From contig NZ_BFAQ01000035.1 in NCBI RefSeq assembly GCF_002933855.1, positions 88,636 through 152,635 on the forward strand: 64,000 nucleotides of DNA, written 5' to 3'. How positions within the stretch are numbered: position 1 is the first letter of the stretch; each line of letters starts with the position of its first letter. Of this stretch, positions 51,927 through 60,635 are shown one piece after another. This DNA is from Vibrio penaeicida. Lineage in GTDB: Bacteria > Pseudomonadota > Gammaproteobacteria > Enterobacterales > Vibrionaceae. The position numbers were made by a program, and so were the translations under genes. The notes beneath the pieces were generated by a model. The model searched no databases and was not told the DNA's origin. It was given only the letters and a program-made list of their open reading frames with translations.

Positions 51927-53624
51927 TCAAATAAATACTGTCGGGTCAGATTGAACGAGGTCGATCAGGCAATCTGCCATAGAGTGAGTTGACACAAACC
52001 CCTGATCTTCCATCTTAAGAATGGCGTCATAACCTTCCTTACCTTTCATAGTGTAAGCAGTTGAACAGCCACGATAAATTATTTCATCTTCAACGTTTTT
52101 CCAACCCTGAGCATGACCAATCATTAGCTTAGTAATACGGTGTCCCATTGGCGCATCCACATCGTATTCAAAACACAGATTATGTGTGTATGGGTAACTA
52201 CCCGACCCTGTGCCAATCACGCCATTACTAAGTGCGTTATTGATAGCACCTTCAAGCATCTCTTTGAGATACTTGCCTTTTATGTCGTAATAGCCCACCG
52301 GTATGGCAAACGGCAACAATTTTCCTGCCACTTCATCTACGGTAATTTTGCCGCTTGGAAGCGAATTCCTAACTCCACCAGCGTTATGAATAGCAAACTC
52401 AACATTATGGCCATCGTTATTCATCACGGTATAAAACGAACGACAAACTATTGGCGCTAGTTCGCTGGGACCCTCTTCATCTGGGATGCGGACGTGACGA
52501 TAAACTTTTGACGCTTCTCCAATCACTCTTGCTCTAATCTCGTTCACTTGTGGGCGATATTTGTCGTCAAGAATCGACTTTACTGCCTGATCTTTCGTGC
52601 AACGAATAACGTTAGGATGTGTATAAATTACCGCTTGAGTTTTATCGTATACTGAATCGTCTACAAGTTCGTCTAGGCTGGCATCCATAGCTAACCTACG
52701 TCCAACTAGAAGCTCATTCTTACCGTCAAATCGAGCGATAGTGCCATCTTCATTAAAATCGATTTCACAATGGCCCATAAATTGAGCGTAGCATCCAGCT
52801 TGTACAATTCTTGTGTTGTTGATTAGCAAGCCGTAGTCATCGTGCTTAGTTAGACCTATGTCAGTGAAGTCTCCTTGCAGCACATGCGAATGACCACCAA
52901 TAATCAAACTGATCCCTTCAACATCTGCTGCCAACTGTTTGTCGTCTTCGTACCCTAAATGGCTTAATAGGATAATTTTATTGATCCCTGACGAACGAAT
53001 CGCATCAATCGTTTGCTCGGCAACCATCTTTGCATTCAAAAACGGCGTATCTGGATCTGGGTTTGAAATGTCTGCCATTTTATCGAGAGACAAACTGAAT
53101 ACGGCGATTTGCTCACCGTTGGCATCAAATGTTAACCAACTGCCTTGCTTTGCGTTTTTGTTGTACGAATGCAGGTTTTGCTTAGTGCGTAATTGATTAG
53201 GTTTATTACACTCGGCGGATAGATCCCAGTTACTCGCAATCATAGGAAAATTGATATTGTCGAGAAAATCAGCAACTGGCTCGTTCCCCATATCCAATTC
53301 GTGATTCCCTACCACCATTGCATCTGGCTCTAAGGCACTGAGCATTTCGGCATTGGCTCGTCCTTTAAACAAAGAAAAGTAAAGTGTTCCCTGAAAACAA
53401 TCACCGGCATGCAAAAACAAGAAGCGGCGATCACTCTCGATCGCCGTTTTTCTAATTTGTTGTAACCGGTTTGAAATGCGAGCAAAGCCACCAACGCTGA
53501 TAAAAGGAGAAACTTGCCTTCCGTTGATGTTTAAGTGAAGTTGAATGGTACTTGGCTCGAAATAAGAATGTGTGTCGTTGATGTGTGCGATCGTTATCGA
53601 CGCTTTTTTATTTTGATTTTTCAT
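51927..53624 (-). CDS. 5'-nucleotidase / UshA-like metallophosphatase, no signal peptide
   Basis: 565 residues. The N-terminal metallophosphatase domain has HINDTHS, FLHAGDCFQGTLYF, VVGNHELDMG and IIGGHSH with the metal ligands. The C-terminal 5'-nucleotidase domain has IHNAGGVRNSLPSGKITVDE and YPYTHNLCFEYD. UshA-type enzymes are usually periplasmic. This one starts MKNQNKKASITIAHINDTHS with no signal peptide, so it is likely cytosolic. Possible substrates are nucleotides or UDP-sugars. Confidence 0.9.
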   Translation of the reverse strand: MKNQNKKASITIAHINDTHSYFEPSTIQLHLNINGRQVSPFISVGGFARISNRLQQIRKTAIESDRRFLFLHAGDCFQGTLYFSLFKGRANAEMLSALEPDAMVVGNHELDMGNEPVADFLDNINFPMIASNWDLSAECNKPNQLRTKQNLHSYNKNAKQGSWLTFDANGEQIAVFSLSLDKMADISNPDPDTPFLNAKMVAEQTIDAIRSSGINKIILLSHLGYEDDKQLAADVEGISLIIGGHSHVLQGDFTDIGLTKHDDYGLLINNTRIVQAGCYAQFMGHCEIDFNEDGTIARFDGKNELLVGRRLAMDASLDELVDDSVYDKTQAVIYTHPNVIRCTKDQAVKSILDDKYRPQVNEIRARVIGEASKVYRHVRIPDEEGPSELAPIVCRSFYTVMNNDGHNVEFAIHNAGGVRNSLPSGKITVDEVAGKLLPFAIPVGYYDIKGKYLKEMLEGAINNALSNGVIGTGSGSYPYTHNLCFEYDVDAPMGHRITKLMIGHAQGWKNVEDEIIYRGCSTAYTMKGKEGYDAILKMEDQGFVSTHSMADCLIDLVQSDPTVFI

Positions 53625-53804
53625 TGTTTTATCTTACTGACCTTTTTGCCATTCTATCATAGCCCTACCTGAATGACATATTAATGAATCATTGAAGGAT
53701 CGGCGCTAAGTGTTTGTTTATTAAATACTGTGATCCTATTACCGCTTAAACTTAACGAAATGGTATAAGCTTAAAACATAGTTCAAGAAGACCTTTTGGT
53801 ATGT

Positions 53805-55439
53805 ATGCAGTTAGAAAGAATTGAGATAGCTGGCTTTCGTGGGATTAAACGTTTGTCCCTTACGTTTGATGAGCTTACAACGCTTGTAGGGGAAAATACT
53901 TGGGGTAAATCCTCACTTCTTGATGCACTCTCTATCGCCCTGCCTAGTGACTGTGTGCCTTATGAATTTGTCATGCAAGATTTCCATGTTGACTACTCAA
54001 TTGCAGAGCAACAAACTCAACATCTACAAATAGTGTTGAGTTGGAAAGCCAGTTTCTCTGGTGAAGAACAAGCCGGACGCTATCGTAAAATAAAACCGGT
54101 ATGGATAACTGATGACGAAGGCACTAAGCGAATAATATATCGATTAAGCGCCACACGAGATCTCTTTAAAATCACCACCAACTATATGTTTTTAGACGCA
54201 TCTGGCAATCAACTGCATTTACACCATGCGTATAAACTTGCTCAAGAATTGATGGCTCTTCACCCCGTTATACGTTTGAAAGATGCAAGGCGACAAATCA
54301 CGAATAACACCCAAAATGAAATCAACTCCCGAGCAGAAAAGCGGATTGAAAATACCTCAAGACGCTTATTAGCCATGCCTGGGCATGTGAACAAAGGGGA
54401 AATGCGCAGTAGTTTAAATTCCATGCAAAACCTTGTTGAACATTACTTTAATGTACGTGGACAAACCCGCGGAAATCCAAGACGACAGCGCGATAGAATT
54501 TTCTTTGGGAGTACAAACCAAAACGACAAAAATGCGCTTATGGAGTTGGCAGATAAAACCAATAACAAACAGACGCGCTTGCTACTTATGGGTCTACTGA
54601 GCGCGTATCTACAAGCAAAAGGTCCGGCTGATTTAAGGCGTTGCGCTCGCCCCATACTGATTATTGAAGATCCAGAAGGACGCCTACACCCTACTCACTT
54701 GATACGTGCTTGGAGCATCTTTCAACTATTGCCGATGCAAAAGATCATCACAACCAACAGCGGCGATCTTCTTAGCGCTGTACCTTTAAGTACGATTAGG
54801 CGACTGACTCGACATTCCGACCGAACAGTTGCGCATTCAATTTCGAATAAAAAGCTAACCGCAGACGAACTACGAAAAATCGGATTCCATATACGCTTTC
54901 ACCGCTCTAGTGCTTTATTTGCGCGGTGTTGGCTTTTGGTTGAAGGAGAAACGGAGGTTTGGCTTTTCAACGAACTGGCACGACTTCTCGATTACAACTT
55001 AGCCGCTGAAGGCGTTCAAATTATTGAGTTCGCGCAATCTGGTTTGAAATCTTTAGTAAAAGTCGCGCAATCGTTCAATATCGATTGGCATGTCGTCACC
55101 GACGGCGATGCCGCTGGCAAGAAATACTCTGCATCGGTACGCAGCTTACTCAACCACGAACAAGAGCGTCACCGCTTAACCGAGCTTCCAGACAGAGACA
55201 TCGAGCATTTCCTATACGCCAATGGATTTGAACCCTTTTTTCGTTCCCTTGTAAAAATCCCGATGGATCATCAAATTCCAGCCAAAAAAGTCATTGCGCG
55301 TGCTCTTAAAAAATACGCTAAACCCGATTTGGCTCTCGCCATTGTCAGTTACTGCGAAGATAACGGTACAGATAAAGTCCCATTACTGATTCGTTGGACC
55401 TTAAAACGAGTGGTTTCGTTAGCAAATGGAAATCGCTAG
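53805..55439 (+). CDS. ybjD: YbjD, class 2 OLD-family ATPase/nuclease
   Basis: 544 residues from the ATG at 53805. The start MQLERIEIAGFRGIKRLSL parallels E. coli YbjD; a TTG at 53796 is in frame and has the better-placed ribosome site. The SMC-type ATPase has Walker A GENTWGKSS (29-36) and RPILIIEDPEGRLHP as Walker B. A C-terminal TOPRIM domain (about 385-470) has LVEGETEVWLFNEL and TDGDAAGK. OLD proteins are ATP-linked nucleases. Without an adjacent UvrD-like helicase it is not a Gabija pair. Its 3' end overlaps the next gene by 4 bp. Confidence 0.92.
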   Translation: MQLERIEIAGFRGIKRLSLTFDELTTLVGENTWGKSSLLDALSIALPSDCVPYEFVMQDFHVDYSIAEQQTQHLQIVLSWKASFSGEEQAGRYRKIKPVWITDDEGTKRIIYRLSATRDLFKITTNYMFLDASGNQLHLHHAYKLAQELMALHPVIRLKDARRQITNNTQNEINSRAEKRIENTSRRLLAMPGHVNKGEMRSSLNSMQNLVEHYFNVRGQTRGNPRRQRDRIFFGSTNQNDKNALMELADKTNNKQTRLLLMGLLSAYLQAKGPADLRRCARPILIIEDPEGRLHPTHLIRAWSIFQLLPMQKIITTNSGDLLSAVPLSTIRRLTRHSDRTVAHSISNKKLTADELRKIGFHIRFHRSSALFARCWLLVEGETEVWLFNELARLLDYNLAAEGVQIIEFAQSGLKSLVKVAQSFNIDWHVVTDGDAAGKKYSASVRSLLNHEQERHRLTELPDRDIEHFLYANGFEPFFRSLVKIPMDHQIPAKKVIARALKKYAKPDLALAIVSYCEDNGTDKVPLLIRWTLKRVVSLANGNR

Positions 55440-55906
55440 TGGGCGTCTTGCTTGGTCAGGTTTAGGTATTGGTGAAGTCGCTCGCCGCTCGCTTTCATTA
55501 AATAGCCAAATACTCCCCCCAACAAAAGTGATGGCACAACGAGTTGCCAGTTACCATTTGCAGCGAAAGTTGCACAGCAGCCAATGAACGTGCCAGGAAT
55601 ATAACCCAACCAGCTTTTCTTAGCTTGTATACACATGAAAAATGCAACGATAGACGTGACGGCGTAACCGATAATTTCTAGGCTCAAGTAGTCTGATAAG
55701 GTAATTATTACCATTGCCCAGAATACGCCAGATAAATTTGTAAGGAGAGAAGCACCAAGACCTTTTACACCGTCTTGTGGAGAAGCAAAGTAACTCGTGC
55801 AGCCAAGAAAGCCAGCCCAACTTAGTAAACCTAAAGCGACAGATAGCCAACCCCAGATACCGGAAAGAATGCCAGTTGTAAGTGCAATGGCAAATAGAAC
55901 ACTCAT
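55436..55906 (-). CDS. DUF1097 inner-membrane protein (YcdZ-like)
   Basis: 156 residues with four to five membrane helices and two Gly-rich segments, GVKGLGASLLTNLSGVFWAM and LLLGGVFGYLMKASGERLH. I recognise the DUF1097 family (E. coli YcdZ), whose function is unknown. It is convergent with ybjD. Confidence 0.8.
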   Translation of the reverse strand: MSVLFAIALTTGILSGIWGWLSVALGLLSWAGFLGCTSYFASPQDGVKGLGASLLTNLSGVFWAMVIITLSDYLSLEIIGYAVTSIVAFFMCIQAKKSWLGYIPGTFIGCCATFAANGNWQLVVPSLLLGGVFGYLMKASGERLHQYLNLTKQDAH

Positions 55907-56213
55907 TGAAAAACCTGTATTGCAGTCAAAAAGAGATGTTATATAAACCGAGCAACATCGAATACGATCTAACTCACATTTATATATAGCGGGAAGGTGT
56001 GTATTACATAGAAATGTTAATGCAATCGATTTTATTGATGACGGCTATCATGTGTACCTATATGGAAATCGACTTAGCGGTGCACTACACCTGTGGTAAA
56101 CCACCGGAGTGCATTGGAGTTAGAAAAACGACCACTCGGGTCGCTTTATCAATATACATAATTTAGCGTTTCTTTTAACGCTGACTTACCTCGTTGCTAT
56201 TGAAGAACCGTCA
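55907..56213. other. 307-bp stretch with several hairpins
   Basis: This stretch holds a strong interrupted stem-loop at 56081-56113 (TGCACT/AGTGCA outside, GTGGT/ACCAC inside), then CGACC/GGTCG at 56129-56143 and AGCGTT/AACGCT at 56165-56182. A 50-codon ATG frame (56014-56166) spans the first two but has no ribosome site. It could be a structured RNA or remnant sequence. Confidence 0.4.
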
Positions 56214-56230
56214 CTACAAAAATGACGGTT
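56206..56230 (-). terminator. Hairpin at the end of the LysR gene
   Basis: The stem AACCGTCA/TGACGGTT has a 9-base loop. It overlaps the LysR stop codon at 56214 and the minus-strand tail is only weakly T-rich. Confidence 0.5.
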
Positions 56231-57119
56231 TATTCTTCATCATACGAAGACCTTCTCTCTTAATACAGTCCAGAAGTGGGTTATCAACCATGTCTGCCCG
56301 CCAAACAAAGGACAGCGTTCTTTCCATTTTCAGTTCTGGCACATTAAGCGCTACCAATTGACCAGATTCTATGAACCGCTCAACGTCAAGATAAGGTAGA
56401 CAAGTAAGGTAAGGGCCATTTGCAACCATGCTTCGCAATACAGGTACGTGTTCGTATTCGCGCCAAACGTCTAAATCGGCAATTAAATTGTGAATGTTGC
56501 TATCAAAAACTTTTCGAGTACCAGATCCATGCTCTCGCAGTACCCATTTCGCCTGTTCGAGTTGAGCAAGGCTGACTTTATCTCGTTGGGCAAAGGGGTG
56601 ATGAGCAGCAGCCACAACAGTCAGGTGGTCTCGGCACCAAATTTCCTGATGGATTCTATTGTCGTCGCAACGTCCCTCTATCACGCCTAAGTCGTATTTG
56701 TAATCCAAAACGCCCTCAATAACACTGCGTGTACTTTTCACTTTTAACGATATTCGCATCTCAGGAAAATCGTTATCAATAATACTGATAAGGTCTGGAA
56801 CGAGATGTTCCGCAGGTGTTTGACTTGCACACAAGCGAACCTCACCACTTAATAAATGCTGATCAAAAAAGCCCAGTTCTATCTGCTGCGCATCTTGTAA
56901 GAGCTTTTTTGCTTTAGGACGAAGCCAAGTACCCCAATGCGTCAACATCATTCTTTTACCTTGTCTCTCAAACAAAGGGCGACCGAGCATTTTTTCAAGT
57001 TGAGCTAGAGACATACTTGTTGCGGACTGAGTTAATGAAAGATGATCTGCAGCTTGGCTAACACTTCCGGTGTCTGCCACTGCATCAAAGACTGCCAACT
57101 GTTTTAGTGAATAGCGCAT
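56214..57119 (-). CDS. LysR-family regulator, divergent from focA
   Basis: 301 residues. The N-terminal winged helix-turn-helix MRYSLKQLAVFDAVADTGSV...LSLTQSATSMSLAQLEKMLG is followed by a PBP-like effector domain with the usual LLSGEVRLCASQTPAEHLVP start. The closest pattern is the CysB/CbbR-type group. It probably controls the divergent formate-transporter gene through the inverted repeat at 57228-57248. Confidence 0.92.
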   Translation of the reverse strand: MRYSLKQLAVFDAVADTGSVSQAADHLSLTQSATSMSLAQLEKMLGRPLFERQGKRMMLTHWGTWLRPKAKKLLQDAQQIELGFFDQHLLSGEVRLCASQTPAEHLVPDLISIIDNDFPEMRISLKVKSTRSVIEGVLDYKYDLGVIEGRCDDNRIHQEIWCRDHLTVVAAAHHPFAQRDKVSLAQLEQAKWVLREHGSGTRKVFDSNIHNLIADLDVWREYEHVPVLRSMVANGPYLTCLPYLDVERFIESGQLVALNVPELKMERTLSFVWRADMVDNPLLDCIKREGLRMMKNKPSFL

Positions 57120-57227
57120 AGATTTCCTTTTGAAATTCTTATCACCCCATATGACCGCAATAGCAAATATTCTGAACTAGAGGGTATTGGGGTTTCTTTT
57201 TTTGGTCATTTTACATGCATCTAAACT

Positions 57228-57248
57228 CTTATCAATAAAACTGATAAG
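57228..57248. promoter_or_regulatory. LysR-type operator
   Basis: CTTATCA-N7-TGATAAG, a perfect 7-bp inverted repeat containing the T-N11-A pattern of LysR operators. It lies 123 bp before focA and 109 bp before the LysR gene. Confidence 0.7.
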
Positions 57249-57345
57249 GATCCTGAAAATTATCAATTTTTATCTGCTAACTAATCTCCCTATTCTGGAT
57301 GTGAGCCATGCAACTACCGCATGAAGCCACATAGGAGAACACGCC

Positions 57346-57384
57346 ATGAACACGAGTCTAAGGAGCAAATATGCATGCACCTAA
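57346..57384 (+). CDS. 12-residue leader ORF overlapping the focA start
   Basis: ATG at 57346 with AGGAG and good spacing encodes MNTSLRSKYACT, then TAA at 57382-57384. Its reading frame overlaps the first 14 bases of focA, and the focA ribosome site (AAGGAG at 57360-57365) lies within it. Translation of the leader could therefore affect focA initiation. It may equally be a fortuitous frame. Confidence 0.45.
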   Translation: MNTSLRSKYACT

Positions 57385-58819
57385 CTCTCTAAACAAACCC
57401 ATAAATACCCCACCAGAGATGATGGGAGAAGCGGAAAAATATGCACTAAACAAAACGGCTAAGTCCACCAGCACAACGATTTATCTTGCCATGATGGCAG
57501 GCGCTTTCATCGGACTGGCTTTTCTATTTTATATAACAGTGACAACGGGTAGCGAAGGCGCTGCTTGGGGGTTGAGCAGGCTAGCAGGCGGAATTGCATT
57601 TAGCCTCGGTTTAATACTCATTGTACTTGGTGGAGGCGAACTGTTTACCAGCTCGGTACTGTCTGCCATTGCATTAGCGAACAAGCAAATATCAGTAAGT
57701 AAAATGCTTGCGACCTGGGGAAAGGTTTACATCGGCAATTTTCTTGGTGCGATGTTTTTACTCGGATTGGTTGCTGCTGCTGGTTTATATCAGCTCGATC
57801 ACGGGCAATGGGGACTTAATGCGCTGAATATTGCTCAACACAAAGTTCACCATACGCCGCTACAAGCTTTCTCTCTCGGTGTTCTTTGTAATCTTTTGGT
57901 TTGCTTGGCTATTTGGCTTTCATTTTGCGCGACTAATGCGGCTACCAAAGCAGCCATGCTTGTTCTTCCTGTTGCCATGTTTGTTAGCAGCGGGTTTGAG
58001 CATAGCGTAGCCAACATGTTTATGGTGCCACTGGGTATGGCTATTAAAGCATTCGCTTCGCCGGAGTTTTGGACTCAAGTAGGTGTTACACCAGGACATT
58101 ACGCCGATTTGAATTGGATTCAATTCATCACTGCAAACCTAATTCCCGTCACTCTTGGCAACATTGTAGGAGGAGCGGTACTTGTCGGGCTTACAAATTG
58201 GTCGATTTACACAAGACCACAGCTTAAAGCCGCTCAAATTCACCCAATTACAACAACACAAACAACGTCTTCGCTTAAGGATTCCACTATGAACAGTAAC
58301 GTAACAGTAAAAGAACTCATCACCCTTCCTTCTTTATCGCTTCCTGCGGATATGCCAACGGTAGATGCTGTCGACATATTGCTTGATTCTGGTCTTCAAG
58401 GTGCAGCCGTAACGGATAAAAATGAAAGACTTGTGGGTTATTTTTCCATACACGATGTGTTGGTTGATTTATGGTGCCAAGACTACATACCAGCTAAAGA
58501 TCAAAAGGTCGTAGATTTAATGACAAGAGACGTACTCGCATTAGACGCAAGCGATTCGCTTATTAACGTGGCAGAGTATGTGTGTATTGATAAAAACCAG
58601 CTTTATCCGACCACAAGTATGGGTATCGCCACAAGCTTCAGCAGCCTTTCTTTAGAAGAACGAGCTAAAGCGATGAAAGTGAACAAACCTAAGTGTTACC
58701 CTATTCTTGAAGGCGACAAATTTATAGGCACCGTTACAAGAATGGATGTCATGAAAGCGCTTAGAACGGTTTACGGTGAGCGCGAAAGTAAGCAGGAATC
58801 ACATTTAGAAATTGCTTAA
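57371..58819 (+). CDS. focA: Formate/nitrite-type channel fused to CBS domains
   Basis: 482 residues. The FNT channel (about 30-285) has the usual six helices, the omega-loop-like LGGGELFTSSVLSA and LSFCATNAATKAA, and the NIVGGAVLVGL close. A linker (about 285-310) leads to a pair of CBS domains (about 310-470: VKELITLPSLSLPADMPTVD... and KVVDLMTRDVLALD). Plain FocA is about 285 residues, so the CBS part is an added regulatory module, probably nucleotide-sensing. AAGGAG supports the ATG at 57371. LysR and leader-ORF signals suggest regulation. Confidence 0.92.
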   Translation: MHAPNSLNKPINTPPEMMGEAEKYALNKTAKSTSTTIYLAMMAGAFIGLAFLFYITVTTGSEGAAWGLSRLAGGIAFSLGLILIVLGGGELFTSSVLSAIALANKQISVSKMLATWGKVYIGNFLGAMFLLGLVAAAGLYQLDHGQWGLNALNIAQHKVHHTPLQAFSLGVLCNLLVCLAIWLSFCATNAATKAAMLVLPVAMFVSSGFEHSVANMFMVPLGMAIKAFASPEFWTQVGVTPGHYADLNWIQFITANLIPVTLGNIVGGAVLVGLTNWSIYTRPQLKAAQIHPITTTQTTSSLKDSTMNSNVTVKELITLPSLSLPADMPTVDAVDILLDSGLQGAAVTDKNERLVGYFSIHDVLVDLWCQDYIPAKDQKVVDLMTRDVLALDASDSLINVAEYVCIDKNQLYPTTSMGIATSFSSLSLEERAKAMKVNKPKCYPILEGDKFIGTVTRMDVMKALRTVYGERESKQESHLEIA

Positions 58820-58873
58820 ATTATGATCCGCGCAAAAATAGATATAGAAATATAGAAAGAAACACTTAAAACA

Positions 58874-58907
58874 ATGCCCCCATTAGCAAATAATCTAATG
58901 GGGGCAT
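58874..58907. terminator. Bidirectional terminator between focA and yceI
   Basis: A perfect 13-bp stem ATGCCCCCATTAG/CTAATGGGGGCAT with an 8-base loop. T-rich tails are short on both sides. Confidence 0.85.
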
Positions 58908-58930
58908 CAAATTTATTCGAAGCGATTTAA

Positions 58931-59500
58931 TTACTTACGAATGCCTTCAACATGAAGTTCTAGGTCTACGTAGCTAGACGCACCCATTACCGCGATGTCG
59001 AAATCTTTAAGCTCTAGGCGAGTTGTACCAACAAAACCTGCACGGTAACCGCCCCACGGGTCTTTACCTTCGCCAATGAAGTCTGCATCGATAGTGATTG
59101 GATTGGTTACACCGTGAAGTGTCAACTCACCTTCAATCGCCATTTTGCCGTTGCCTTTATCCATCACTTTTGTGCTTTTGAAAGATGCTTGAGAAAACTT
59201 ACCAGTGTTAATGAAATCAGAGCTACGTAAATGCTTATCACGCTCCGCATGGTTTGAATCTAGGCTTGTAGTGTCGATCACAACGTTAACTTTAGATGCA
59301 GAAACGTTGTTTGCATCGTATGAAAAGTCACCGCTGAAAGTGTTAAAGCGACCTTGGATAAAGCTGTAGCCAAGATGCGGAACTTTGAAGTTTACTGAGG
59401 CGTGTGCGCCTTTAGTATCAATATTGTAATCCGCTGCGCTTGCACCGAATGGCAAAGCCATTGCTAAAGCTAGCCCTGTGGCGAAAATCGATTTTTTCAT
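58931..59500 (-). CDS. YceI-family periplasmic lipocalin-like protein
   Basis: 189 residues: signal peptide (1-22, GASA/ADY) and a YceI barrel with YNIDTKGAHASVNFKVPHLG, RFNTFSGDFSYDANN, DTTSLDSNHAERDKHLRSSD and ELTLHGVTNPITI. Family members bind isoprenoid chains and are often paired with cytochrome b561, as here. Its ATG overlaps the cytochrome stop (ATGA). Confidence 0.94.
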   Translation of the reverse strand: MKKSIFATGLALAMALPFGASAADYNIDTKGAHASVNFKVPHLGYSFIQGRFNTFSGDFSYDANNVSASKVNVVIDTTSLDSNHAERDKHLRSSDFINTGKFSQASFKSTKVMDKGNGKMAIEGELTLHGVTNPITIDADFIGEGKDPWGGYRAGFVGTTRLELKDFDIAVMGASSYVDLELHVEGIRK

Positions 59501-60054
59501 TTTGAAACTCCTATCATTTTGCGTAGCGTGTCATCTTTGTCGATGAAGTGATGTTTAAGTGCAGCCGCAGCGTGAATTGCCACCAATCCTATTAAAGCGA
59601 AAGCCGCGTAATAATGGATCGTTCCTGCAATGTCGGGTTGATTGGCAAATAACTCCCCCATTGAGGGCACAACAAACCAATCGAATACTTCTATCCCACG
59701 ACCGTCTGCCGTTGAGATCAAATAGCCTGATGTAAACAATGTGAACAGCAATAAGTACATCGCAATATGAGCTAACTTCGCTGCCAAAACCTCATATGCC
59801 TTGCCTTCAATAGAAGGATGGGCACTCAGATGTTTCCAAACCAAGCGAAACAACGTCACAAAAGCCAAAATCAAACCAATTGATTTATGCCAGTACGGCG
59901 CTGTTCTGTACCACTCACTATAGTAAGTTAGGTCAACCATCCATAAACCAACACCAAACAGCCCAAAGACTGATAGTGCAGAAACCCAGTGTATGACTCT
60001 TGCAGTTAGCGAATAGTTTTTTGGATTGTTGCTCATTATGTTACTCATTATCAT
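59497..60054 (-). CDS. Cytochrome b561 family protein
   Basis: 185 residues with four membrane helices. The likely heme-ligand His are in ARVIHWVSALSVFG, YWHKSIGLILAF, KLAHIAMYLLLF and VAIHAAAALKHHF. It is a small membrane electron carrier. Three near starts (60054, 60048, 60036) are in frame. A Fur-like sequence overlaps the start. It is translationally coupled to yceI. Confidence 0.94.
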   Translation of the reverse strand: MIMSNIMSNNPKNYSLTARVIHWVSALSVFGLFGVGLWMVDLTYYSEWYRTAPYWHKSIGLILAFVTLFRLVWKHLSAHPSIEGKAYEVLAAKLAHIAMYLLLFTLFTSGYLISTADGRGIEVFDWFVVPSMGELFANQPDIAGTIHYYAAFALIGLVAIHAAAALKHHFIDKDDTLRKMIGVSK

Positions 60055-60058
60055 TATT
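60040..60058. promoter_or_regulatory. Fur-like sequence over the cytochrome b561 start
   Basis: On the minus strand, AATAATGATAATGAGTAAC matches the Fur consensus at 15 of 19 positions. Part of the match comes from the coding ATGATAATGAG, so it may be chance. Confidence 0.4.
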
Positions 60059-60227
60059 TACCCAACTATGTGGGTTATGTTTGCATTTGTGTTACCAAAC
60101 CTTGGTTAGGTGCAACGAAGTATTTACCAAAAAGCACTTATCAAAAAGTAGTACAAACTGATTGACTCATTCGAAAAATTTGAACAATTTTAGGTGAACT
60201 ATTAGAAATGAAGATGGTCGATACAAA

Positions 60228-60242
60228 ATTTACAGTGTAAAA
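60228..60242. other. parS2: parS2 site (chromosome II centromere-type, ParB2 binding)
   Basis: ATTTACAGTGTAAAA is a perfect match to the Vibrio chromosome II parS2 pattern NTTTACANTGTAAAN. No other perfect copy was seen in the window. It lies between cytochrome b561 and the DUF2164 gene, in a 213-bp gap. Confidence 0.85.
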
Positions 60243-60267
60243 ACGCGAAACGATCCAATTTTAATTA

Positions 60268-60504
60268 TTATTTTTCAATGCCATACAACTCATCATCGAT
60301 ATCTGCGACTTTCCTTTCAATAACAGTCCTTGCATCAGTTAATGCTTGGTTATAAATCGCTGGTCCAGCTCTGCTAATGAAAAAGTCGAGTAAAAACTCT
60401 GCTTCAAATTGCCCTGCCTCGGTATCCAGTTCGTTTAATAAATACTCTTGAAGCTCTTCTACGAGTTCGTTCTTCTTCTTTCTTTCAATCTTTATCTCTG
60501 ACAT
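60268..60504 (-). CDS. DUF2164 protein
   Basis: 78 residues, acidic and helical: EELQEYLLNELDTEAGQFEAEFLLDFF, then YNQALTDARTVIERKVADIDDELY. This is the DUF2164 pattern, function unknown. It lies divergent from msrP with a 131-bp gap. Confidence 0.85.
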   Translation of the reverse strand: MSEIKIERKKKNELVEELQEYLLNELDTEAGQFEAEFLLDFFISRAGPAIYNQALTDARTVIERKVADIDDELYGIEK

Positions 60505-60635
60505 AGCCGTATGAGTTCTCGGTGGTAGTGCAATGAAAGTTTTTATTACCTTAAAGGGTCTAAAGTATTAATACCCTCACTTCTAACAGAATTGGGTAGA
60601 TACGCAACGAATTGTACCAACATCAGGAGTTCCTT

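Noticed and set aside
53805..55439. Gabija-type defence pair
   Set aside because: The OLD-family gene is the YbjD class and lacks a UvrD-like helicase partner; the neighbours are housekeeping genes.
56014..56166. 50-codon frame with CGKPPEC motif
   Set aside because: No ribosome site and it crosses strong hairpins. Treated as part of a structured gap.
16193..60635. Longer in-frame starts at 16193, 16799, 28308, 35675 and 60612
   Set aside because: They lack ribosome sites, or add non-conserved tails ahead of clear signal peptides or domain starts.
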